DNA of 64,000 bases, taken from positions 62,001 through 126,000 of the forward strand of contig JAKLDN010000004.1 in NCBI GenBank assembly GCA_022703505.1, given 5' to 3'. The number at the start of each line of letters is the position of its first letter. Positions within the stretch are counted from its first letter, which is position 1. Below, piece by piece: positions 53,315-62,700 of the stretch. The notes under the pieces were generated by a model. That model made no database searches and was not told the DNA's origin. It worked only from the letters and a program-made list of their open reading frames with translations. The stretch is from Spirochaetota bacterium. GTDB taxonomy: Bacteria > Spirochaetota > Spirochaetia > Treponematales > UBA12059. A program made the position numbers and the translations under genes.

Positions 53315-54829
53315 TCAGCCTGCGCCGGGGCCTTCCGAGTCGAAGACCGCCCCGCCCAGGGCGTAGTCCTCGGGCTTGACGGCCCTGCGGGCGGCCTCGA
53401 CGTCCGCCTTTCGGCGGGCCAGCTCCGGGAAGGACCAGGCGCCGCCCGCGTCGGGCTCGCCGCCGGCCCAGGCGGCCAGCTCCTCCACGGCCTTTTCCGC
53501 GGCCTTCCGGTCCGCGGGGTTCGCCGCCTCGTCCGGGACCGCTGCGGCCCCGGGGCTCACCCGCCCCGGCTCGTCCCAGACCCGGGCGTAGACCAGCTTG
53601 CGCAGGTTCTGCCGCTTGATCTCCTCGTTGGTCCGGGCCAGGCGCAGGGAGCGCAGGAAGGGTACCAGGTAGAAGAGGACCGCGAAGGCCGCGGGCACGA
53701 AGCCCAGGCCCCAGAGGATGGCGGACAGGGGGTCCGCGGCGACCTGGGAGATCAAGGCGTACACGATCAGGTAGAAGTCCGCGGGTATCCGCTCGGCCCC
53801 GGGCGGGAGACGGGGAATGCCCCGGGACAGGGCATTGACCAGGAAGAAGGAACCGAAGGCCAGGTTGACCCCGTTCAGGGCCGCGAACCAGACGTTGGCC
53901 TTCCGGGGGTTGGAGGAGAAGGGCACCAGGCGCTTCAGGGGGGCCGAGCCGCCGAAGGTCCGGTCCCGCTCGTCCTTCCTCCGCATCAGGGCCGGGAAGA
54001 AGTAGTAGATCGTGCCGCTCGGGGTGACTTCGGGGCTGCCCTCGAACTCGTAGAGGTAGCGGTTTATCGCGTCCTCCGCCTCCCCGGGCCGGTGCCCGGT
54101 CAAGGTCATGAACTCCTCCAGGGAGATCAGCCCCCGGTTGGCCTGGATGAAGGCCGTCACCGCCTTCTTCTCGGTCTCGGCCCAGGGCTCGTTGGGGTCC
54201 CCGTCCCCGAAGACGAAGGAGAAGACCGCCTTGTGCAGGGGGCGCCGGTCCGCGGACCGGGCCAGGCGCCGCTCCCGCTCGTGGTACCGCTGCTCCGGGC
54301 TCTTGAAGAGCTCGCCGTAGAACCAGATCCGCACGAAGAGCTCCAGGATCCGGCCCGTGAACATCAAGCCTCCCCCGCCCCCCCGGTTCCGGCCCCGGGA
54401 GTCCCGGTTCCCCGCGGTCTGGGCGGCAATGGAGGCCGCCAAGGCGGCCAGGGTCAGGGCCAGGAAGAGGACGAAGTAGCCCACCAGCATGACCACGATC
54501 CAGATCTTGAAGAGGAAGGCCGCGACGGCCGCGGCGCCCTTGCGCAGGGCTTTCCACAGGCGCTTCAGGGTCGGACCGAGGCCCCGGTACCGGCTGTGGA
54601 GGCCCCGGGGGAAGGAGTAGAGGATCTCCCCGCTCTCGGTCACCCGGAGACGGGCCCCGAACTCGTCCGCCACCGCCCGGACCTCGGTCTCCACCTGGTA
54701 CTTGGGCAGGCCCGTGCGGACCACCAGGTCCGCCACCGTGGCTTCCCCGCGGGTATTCCGGAACTCCGAGGCCAGACGGTCCCGTACGGCGGCGGTCTTG
54801 TAGTCGTATACCTTCGTTTCCTTGGCCAT
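53315..54829 (-). CDS. Membrane protein with N-terminal wHTH-like region, unknown function
   Basis: 504 residues. The first 75 residues resemble a small helical DNA- or protein-binding fold (VADLVVRTGLPKYQVETEVR, EILYSFPRG). A hydrophobic hairpin follows at about 95-135 (IWIVVMLVGYFVLFLALTLA). A second fold similar to the first appears at about 225-275 (ISLEEFMTLTGHRPGEAEDA, GTIYYFFP). Two more helices lie near 320-390. The repeated module looks like an internal duplication. It follows glgA by 17 bases with an AGGAG site. Function is unknown. Confidence 0.65.
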   Translation of the reverse strand: MAKETKVYDYKTAAVRDRLASEFRNTRGEATVADLVVRTGLPKYQVETEVRAVADEFGARLRVTESGEILYSFPRGLHSRYRGLGPTLKRLWKALRKGAAAVAAFLFKIWIVVMLVGYFVLFLALTLAALAASIAAQTAGNRDSRGRNRGGGGGLMFTGRILELFVRIWFYGELFKSPEQRYHERERRLARSADRRPLHKAVFSFVFGDGDPNEPWAETEKKAVTAFIQANRGLISLEEFMTLTGHRPGEAEDAINRYLYEFEGSPEVTPSGTIYYFFPALMRRKDERDRTFGGSAPLKRLVPFSSNPRKANVWFAALNGVNLAFGSFFLVNALSRGIPRLPPGAERIPADFYLIVYALISQVAADPLSAILWGLGFVPAAFAVLFYLVPFLRSLRLARTNEEIKRQNLRKLVYARVWDEPGRVSPGAAAVPDEAANPADRKAAEKAVEELAAWAGGEPDAGGAWSFPELARRKADVEAARRAVKPEDYALGGAVFDSEGPGAG

Positions 54830-54846
54830 CCTGATCTCCTAGCCCG

Positions 54847-56319
54847 TCAGTCGACCCGCACCCGCCTGAGAGCCCGGGCGTAGAGCTCCCCGTACTCCCC
54901 CGCGGCCCGGTCCCAGGTGAACTCCCGGGTCATGGCCCGCTTCCGCATGGCCGCGATGTGGTCCTTCTTGTTGTAGTACGCCCAGACCGCCCAGCCGACG
55001 GTGTCGTAGATCGACCGGGGGGTCAAAAGGTCGAAGAGGAAGCCCGTCCCCTCCCCCGTGTCTTGCCGGTAGTTCTCCACCGTGTCCGCGAGTCCTCCTG
55101 TGCGCCGCACGATGGGCAGGGTCCCGTAGCGCAGGGAGTACATCTGGTTGAGCCCGCAGGGTTCGTAGCGGCTGGGCATGAGGAAGAAATCCGAGCCCGC
55201 CTCGATGAGGTGGGCGGTCCGGTCCGAGTACCCGATCTTGGCCCGGAAGTTGGGAATCCGGGCGGCCAGGGCCTGGACCTCGTCCTCGCACCAGCGGTCC
55301 CCGGAGCCCAATAGGACAACCTGCAGAATCATGTCCGTGCAGATCCGGTAGGCGCTGCCGTACAGGGGTCCGAAGAGCTCCCCGATCCCCTTCTGGTCCG
55401 TCAGGCGGGTGACCATGCCGATCAGGGGCACGTCCGGGTCCTCGGGAAGGCCGAACTCACGCTGGAGGGCCGCCTTGCACGCGGCCTTTCCGGACAGGTC
55501 CGCGGCCGAGTAATGGGCGGGCAGGTGGCGGTCCGAGGAGGGGTCCCAGTCGTCGAAATCCACCCCGTTCAGGATCCCGATCAGGTCCGAGCTCCGGGAC
55601 CGGAGGAGGCCGTCCAGGGAGCACCCGAACTCGGGGGTCTGGATCTCCCGGGCGTACGTGGGGGACACCGTGGAGAGCTGGTCCGAGGAGGCCAGTGCCC
55701 CTTTGAGGAGGTTGATGGCGTCGTAGTACTCCAGCCCCGCCTTGTGGAAGAGGTCCCAGGGCAGGCGGAAGTAGGGGAAAATCTCCTTGGAGTAGATCCC
55801 CTGGTAGCCCAGGTTGTGGATGGAGAAGACCGTGGCGGTCCGGGCGAACTCGGAAGCGGACTCCACGTAGCGGCGGTAGACCGGCACCAGGCCCGCGGGC
55901 CAGTCGTGGGCGTGGAGGACATCGGGGATCCAGTCCAGCTTGCGGCAGAGCTGGAAGGCCGCACGGGAGAAGAAGGAGAAGCGCTGGGGGTTGTCCCGAA
56001 AATCCGTCTCCTCCTTGGTCCCGTAGATCCCGTCCCGGCCGAAAAAGCGCTCGTGGTCCAGGAAATAAACCGGGGCCTTGCAGCCCGGGAGAGTCGATTC
56101 GTAGACCGCGCACCACTCCTCCCCCCAGCCCACGGGGACGCAGAGGGGCCCCTCCAGCTTCTTGAGGGTCGTCTTGGGAACGCAGTAGTACCGGGGAAGG
56201 ACGATCCGGACGTCGTGGCCCGCCCGGTCCAGGGCCCGGGTCAGGGCCCCGACCATGTCCGCCAAGCCGCCGGACTTCGCGAAGGGGGTCGCCTCGCTGG
56301 ATACCATGAGGATCTTCAC
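54847..56319 (-). CDS. glgA: Glycogen synthase GlgA (GT5)
   Basis: 490-residue ADP-glucose-dependent glucan synthase. The N-terminus MVSSEATPFAKSGGLADM contains the K-x-G-G nucleotide-sugar site with Ser replacing the usual Thr. DVLHAHDWPAGLVPVY and FSIHNLGYQGIY are typical. The E-x7-E region is SRYEPCGLNQMYSLRYG, with RRTGGLADTVENY after it. The GTG at 56319 has GAGGAGGGA upstream. No other glycogen gene is in the window. Confidence 0.92.
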   Translation of the reverse strand: MKILMVSSEATPFAKSGGLADMVGALTRALDRAGHDVRIVLPRYYCVPKTTLKKLEGPLCVPVGWGEEWCAVYESTLPGCKAPVYFLDHERFFGRDGIYGTKEETDFRDNPQRFSFFSRAAFQLCRKLDWIPDVLHAHDWPAGLVPVYRRYVESASEFARTATVFSIHNLGYQGIYSKEIFPYFRLPWDLFHKAGLEYYDAINLLKGALASSDQLSTVSPTYAREIQTPEFGCSLDGLLRSRSSDLIGILNGVDFDDWDPSSDRHLPAHYSAADLSGKAACKAALQREFGLPEDPDVPLIGMVTRLTDQKGIGELFGPLYGSAYRICTDMILQVVLLGSGDRWCEDEVQALAARIPNFRAKIGYSDRTAHLIEAGSDFFLMPSRYEPCGLNQMYSLRYGTLPIVRRTGGLADTVENYRQDTGEGTGFLFDLLTPRSIYDTVGWAVWAYYNKKDHIAAMRKRAMTREFTWDRAAGEYGELYARALRRVRVD

Positions 56320-56402
56320 GGAGTTCCCTCCTCGGAATCGGGACAAGGATCGGGATCGAGTATAGCCAGAAACCCGCTTAGGGGCAAGGAAAGAGTTTTA
56401 GC

Positions 56403-56529
56403 AGGGTGCTGACAAACTCGAAGCTTGTCAGCACCCTTCTATGCAATTGCTCGAAAAGCTTGCGCTTCTCTGCGCAATTGCGACATTAAGGAAGCTGTTG
56501 ACAAAGGCGCCATCGCCTTTGTCAACAGC
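56403..56529. repeat. Cluster of three hairpins (H3, middle, H4)
   Basis: H3: AGGGTGCTGACAA (56403-56415) and its exact complement (56425-56437), loop ACTCGAAGC, identical to H2. Middle: GCAATTGC (56443-56450 and 56474-56481), with an inner AAGC/GCTT pair. H4: GCTGTTGACAAAGGCG (56494-56509) and its exact complement (56514-56529), loop CCAT. The outer GCAGGG and CCTGTTAG resemble the outer ends of H1. It lies between the giant gene and glgA. Confidence 0.8.
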
Positions 56530-56592
56530 CTGTTAGGGAACTCACCACGGAGAACACGGAGGGCACAGGGGAGAAGGGTCTAGCGGAGAATT

Positions 56593-56699
56593 CGGACAGG
56601 ATGCACAGGATGGAAGACGGATGAACAGGATAGAATCCGAGTATTGATTCTACTTAACCTATCCTGTCCATCCTCTCCAAATCCTGTTCATCCTGTCCG
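56593..56699. repeat. Large GAACAGGAT inverted repeat
   Basis: Two arms of about 45 bases are near-complementary. Each contains CGGACAGGATG, another ACAGGAT and TAGAATC at the loop end. The loop CGAGTATT is eight bases. It starts 31 bases after the giant gene's stop (minus strand) and would make a long hairpin in its 3' end, a likely terminator. Related to 43280-43383. Confidence 0.8.
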
Positions 56700-56729
56700 C
56701 CCTATGGTTCCAAGACCGAACGCGGGGGC

Positions 56730-59700
56730 CTAATACCGCACCACCATCACCTTACGGATCTCGTCGATTCCCGGGGCCACGATACGGATGAAGTACATCC
56801 CCCGGGCCACGGGGTCTCCGGCTCGGTTCCGGCCGTCCCAGGAGGCCGTGTAGTCCCCGGGGGTCATGGTCCCCCTCTGCAAGGAGCGCACCACGTCCCC
56901 GTCCAGAGTGAAGACCGTGATCGTCACCGGCCCCGCCTGGCCTATCGTGTAGTGCAGACGGGTCCGCTCCCCCGTAGTCGGATCGATCACGTTGTTCAGG
57001 ATCGAGACCCCGCCCTTCTGGGTGACCACGTTCCGGATCAGGATCCCGAAGGGCCGCACCCTCCGATACCAGTCCGCAGGAATGGCCGTAGCGTCCGGGT
57101 CCATGTCCAGACGGCCCGCGTAGAGGTCCGCGGGATACGGTCCGGGTAGGCGGAAGTAGAACTCGAACCGCGCCCGGTCGTAGATCTCCGGGTCCGAGGC
57201 CAAGAACGAGTAGTCCCAGATCGGTGTAGTACCGGTCCCCGTGAGATTCGAGACGAAGCCTGTGAAGGGATAGGAGGCCAAGCCCGAGAAGTCCGGCTCC
57301 GCGTAAGTGGGCAGCCAGATCCCCGGTACCGCGCTGAGATACGCGGCCGAGACGTCGGATTTATACAGGATCTGCGGCGCCGAACCCAGTCCCAGGGCGT
57401 CCTCCACCTGCAGGTCGAAGTCCTGGTCCCGGAGGAACCGGGACCCGTCGAAGAGGCGAACGAAGCCCACGTACTGTCCCGAGGCGTCCAGTTCCGGGAT
57501 CGTCGGGTAGTCCACGTCGGGCACGCCGGGCACGTAGGCCTCGTCCTTGGCCCAGAGGGGCCAGACGAAGAAGGAGTCCGCATTGGCACCGCCCGAATAG
57601 CTCCAGGCCCCGACCGTGTCCGAGGGGGGCACGGAGACCAGGAGGTCCGAGACGCGGTGGGTGTTGGAGGTCAGGCTGATCGGGTTGGGTAGGGAGCCCG
57701 CGGGATAATCGGGAACGGTCGTGATATAGGCGGAAGCCACCGGGTCGGTCGACCAATCGTAGAGGGGCACCGCTTGGTCGGTGATGCCCGCGTTCACCGT
57801 CCGGGCAAGTTCGCCGACTATATTGGCGATCGAAAAATTCCCGCCGTAGGCGGCAAGGACTCCGTAGACGTCTCCGTCGCCTATCAGACCCGGCAGGGAG
57901 ACCGACACCGACCCGGGGATCTCCGCGGCGGTTAGTACGCCGCCTCCCGCTCGTTCCACCCTCTCGTTGAAGGCGAAGAATACGTCCGGGGTGGACGGTA
58001 CGGCGAGGGTATAGGCGATCCTCGGGGGTACGGTGTCCGCAGGGATCATCGGATCCGCGAGGTTCAACACCAAGGTATAGTCGTTCGGGAAGGCCGCGTT
58101 GCTCTTTAAGGCCGTATTGTTGGTCATGGTCCAACTGGGGGTCCGTGAGGAGTCCAGGTAGGGCTTTTCGACCAGATGGATGTAGAAGTCCGCGTCGCCG
58201 ACAGTTCCAGAAAACCCGGAAGGATACACTGTCGTGTCGATTTCATACCCCGTAACGGTTATCTCCAGATCGGAGAAGTCCATATTCAAGGCACCCTGGG
58301 CGGTAACCCGGATCCGGTCGATGCGTCCATCGTCGTCCGAATCCTCGGTGTAGCTGTACACGACCGTCATGCCGCTGAACCAAGCATAGCAAGTAAGACC
58401 CTGTTCTAGGGGAGGAGCTCCATCGGGGACGACCGTCCTTAGGGTGACGTACAAGCTGTTGTAGGCGATGGGATTCGATCGGGCGTCACTATACCAGACA
58501 TCGACATATTGGAAGTCAAGGTTCCCCGTTCCCGTCTTGTCCAACTGCCACATCAACACCGGATTGGGAGGAACGCCGGTCAGCCAGTTCAGGTCGGCCC
58601 CGTCATCCCCGAGATCATCCCGTGTAATGGTCACGTGATTCGCGATCGTCCCGATGGCCTGGAACGTCCCGCCCGCGACGATACGCTGGATATTGCTCCG
58701 TTGGAACCGAATCCTCCCGCCGGGCTGGTTGTACCTCAGGTTGTACCACTGGTTCGGCCCGGACACCGTCGCGAGTGCGGAGTCGGTGAACTCAACGATC
58801 CCAGTGCCGGGCGTGAAGGCTGTGATGACTCCGGTCGCGTTGGTCCAGTTCCCGGCGATGGTGATCGTGAAATTCCCGGACGCGAGGGTCCCCGTCTGGA
58901 TCGTCAGATCATTCGCCAGGCCGAGATTCGCGGCGATGGTGATGGTCCCTCCCGCGTTGGCGATGAAGTTCCCCAGGGGGATAGTGGCGTTAAGATTGGT
59001 CGGGCTCCCTGTCATACGGAGCGTCGAGTTGAGGGGTGTCGCGAAGGTTCCGGAGATCGTGACGTTCCCGTTGGTGGAAATTGTGTTCGAGAAGGTATTG
59101 TTGATGGCACCCGAGCTGGTGACGAACCCCGCCGCAGTCCATGTCGCTCCTGCGGCGGTGTCGAAAGTGATCGTGCCCGTGTTCGTCACGGACCCGGTGG
59201 AGGCGGTCCCGCCCGCCAAGGTGATGATACCGGCGTTCGTGACGGGCCCGGCGGAGAGGGAGGGGGCCCCCGCCCCCGTGAAGGCGATCGAGCCGCCGGC
59301 CGCCAAGTTCAAGGCGGAGGCGCCCGTATTGATCCTACCCGTCGTCGCCGTGACGGAGCCGTTCGTGATCGTGAGGCCGCTCGTGGCGTTGATCGTCCCG
59401 GTCGTGACTTGGGCATCGCCGTCGGTCAGCGTAAATCCAGTACCTCCCGAGACGTTCAAGGTCTGGACGCCCACATCGACCAGCGCACCCGCTCCGTCCA
59501 GTGTGAGACCTCCGGAGAAGGTAGCGGTCCCGTCCAGGATCAGGATATCCGAGGGGTCCAGGGTATGCGCCACGGCGGTGGAGAACCCGCTCACGTGCAG
59601 GGTCAAAGCGTTCAAGTCGAGTTGGTTCCCGCTGAGGGTCATCGTGCCGGGGGAGACGATGGAAACCGCCCCGGCGGATGAAACCACCTGAAGGGTCCCG

Positions 59701-62700
59701 CCGGTGTTGTTCAGGGTTCTGCCGTTGGCCATCGACAGTGTCGCCATGCCCGCCGCGTTGGAGGCACCAAGGTTGAAGGTACCAGAATTCGATGAATTCA
59801 ACCCCAGGCTCAGAACCGCCGGAACCGCGGCTGTGGACCGGAACGTCAGGGTGCCCGCGTTGGCCAATGCTCCGGTGACCGTCAGGTTCGTGGCCGTCGC
59901 GCCGCCCAGGGTGAAGGTCTCCCCGACGCTTACCGAAAGACTCCCGAACGTCGCGGTGCCGACCATGGAGACGCCCCCGGTGCCCGTCATGGAGACGGCC
60001 CCGAAGGTCTGGGCGTTCGGGGTGAGGACCTGGGCGGCCGCGCCGTTCAGGTCGAAGGAGGAATTGGCGGGATTGTTCGTGGTTCCCGTCGCGCCGAAGT
60101 CCAGGTTCCCCGCCACAGTGACCGTAGAGGCGTTCACGAAGTCCAGGACGCCTCCTACCGTAAGGCTCGTTCCGACTGTAAGGTTCCCGGTATTTGCCAG
60201 GCGCAGCCTCTCCGTGACGGTGACGCCCCCGGTGATCGTGGTCGTGGACCCGACACCCACCGTGAAGATGCCCGAGCCGACCGCGAGGGACGCGGCCGTG
60301 AGGCTGCCGCTGGTAGTCACCGCGGTGGCGGCCGTCTTGGCTACCGAAATGGGACCGAAGGACACGAGTCCGCCGGTCGTGAAGGTTTGGGCGTTCCCGG
60401 CGCTGAACCGGAGGATGTCACCCGCCGGATTCACCGTGGAGGCTGCGGAGAAGGTCAGGTTCCCCTGGAAGTCCCAATTGGGATCCCCGCCCGCGGCCCC
60501 GTTGACGGTCCCGCCCGAGAAGTCCGCGGCCCCCGACACGGAGAGTCCGCCGGTCCCGACGTTCACCGTCCGGGCCCCGACCCCGGGGGTCGTTATCGAG
60601 GCGAGGGTGACGAGTCCGACTCCCGTCAGGGTACCGAAATTCCCCAGGCTGCCGACGTACGTCTGGGTTCCCCCCGTCACCGTCTGGATAGTGCCGTAGT
60701 TGGAGTTCGCGGCAGCGCCGGTAGCGGAGAAATTCCCAGAGGTCACCGTGATCGTGCCGTAGTTGGTGACCACACCGGACACAGCCATACCGCCGGTTCC
60801 GACCGAGACGGCGCCGAAGGCTCCCGCGGTCTGGGTAAAGGGACCGTTTACCGTCAGGGCTCCGGTCCCCATCGTGACGCCCCCGGTGGCCGCTCCGGTC
60901 CAGAGGCCCCCGCCGGCGCCGGCGGTCACGGTTGCCGTGCCGTTCGCCGTGAGGTTCCCGGCCCCGGCGAACTCCAGGGTGCCGACGCCCAGGGCCAGCC
61001 CTGTGTTCACGGTTAGGCTTCCGGCCCCGATCCGGAGGTACTCGATATCCGTGGCAGAGCCCGCCCCGGCCAGGGTCCGGGCGCCGGACAGGACGACGGT
61101 CCCCGAGAGCCCGACGGTCCCGACGGAGACGTTCCCGCCCGCCCCGGTGAGGGTGATCACGGAGGTTCCGGCGGTATGGACACCGGTACTCGTGAAGGCT
61201 AGGTCGCCGTTCGCGGAGACGGTGGAGGTCCCCAGATCGCTGGCCGCGGTCCCGGACACACTCAGGTTCGTCACACCGGTCACGGTCTTGCCGCCCAGGA
61301 CAAGGGTTCCGGACGTCGCGGAGAGGATACCCGCCAGTGTGAGGGTTCCCGCCCCGGTCCCGTCATACGTACCCCCGCTCACCGTCATCGAGGAACAGGA
61401 CAGGGTGCCGGTCCCGTGGGTCAGGATCCCTCCCGAGATCGTGAGGGTGGAGGTGACTCCGAGGTTGTTGTTCCCCATCGCCAGGACGCCGGCGCCCACG
61501 GCCGCCGTGTTGGTCGCGGTCACGGACGTGTTCAGGTTCGTCGTGCCGCCCGTCGTCTTAGAAAGGTTGAAGAAAGCCGTGCCGCTGTAGACGGTACCCG
61601 TGCCCGTGAAGGCGACGGTTCCGTTGCCGCTAGTGAAATTTGTGACGTTCCAATCCGTCCCGACATTCACCGTGCTTGTCGTCGGAGCCAGGAGGGTTCC
61701 GAGCGGGACTCCGTTGGTGCCAATATTCCCGGTGACCGTAAGGGTATTCGCCCCGGCGATCGCGTCCGCGTCCAGGGTTCCCGGACCCCGGACGTTCCCC
61801 CCGATCGTCTGCCCGGGTACGTTGGCCAAGGCCAGGCTTGCGCCCGCCGCGGAGACGACGCAGTCCCCGTTCCAGGTGAAGGCGGCCGTGTTGTTGAGGG
61901 TGACTCCGACCGTATTGCTCACCGAGAGATTCGGGATGGTGGAGGCCGTGAAATTGACGGTCTGGGCGGCCGAACCGTTCAGGGTGATGGTGCCCGTCGT
62001 CCCCGTGGAGGAGAGGAAACCGGTTCCCCGCGTCACGTTTCCGGCTACGGACAGATCCGTCGTGCCCAGGGCGAAGGTGCCGGCCGTCAGGGCCAGGTTG
62101 CCCGCAAGAGTCAGGGCCGCGTTGTTTGTTATGGATCCCGCGGAATTGACGGCCAGGGATCCCAGGGTCGGTACGGAGTCCAGAGTCACCCCGTTCCCGG
62201 TCATCGTGAGGGTGTTGTTCGCGGGGGTGCCGAAGCTTCCCGTGATCGAGACGGATCCCGAGGCGTTGAGGGCGTTCAAGCCGGAGTTCGTGATCGTCCC
62301 GGCGCTCGTGAAGGCGGCCGCGTTGACCGTGCCCGAGGTCTGCAGGGTACCCGCGGCCCCGACCGAGAAGGCGGTCGAGGAGTTGAAGGTGACGGCCGCG
62401 GGGACGACGAAGGTTCCCCCGGTGACGCTGGTCGTCCCGGAGACGGTCCTTCCGGTTACGGCGGCCGTGATGGTTCCCCCGGATATCGTGAGGTTGTTGT
62501 AGGTGGCCAGTTGGGGATGAAGGTCGACCGCCCCCACGCAGGAATATACGAAGGTGCCGCCGACGGTCGTGATGCCGCCTCCCAGGGTAAGAGTTCCCGG
62601 GTCGGTATAAGTGATGGTCCCGGAATTGGACAGGGTCGTGGAGATCGTCAGGTTCTGTCCGCCGTTGGACCAGGAGGCTCCGGCTTGCACGGTCAGGCCC

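Larger units (their letters stand above)
56320..56729. other. 410-base non-coding gap between glgA and the giant gene
   Basis: Both flanking genes are on the minus strand. The gap contains hairpins H3 and H4 with a middle hairpin (56403-56529) and the large GAACAGGAT inverted repeat (56593-56699). CACCACGGAGAACACGGAGGG (in 56533-56553) is the kind of sequence seen in other intergenic repeats. No gene is seen. Confidence 0.6.
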
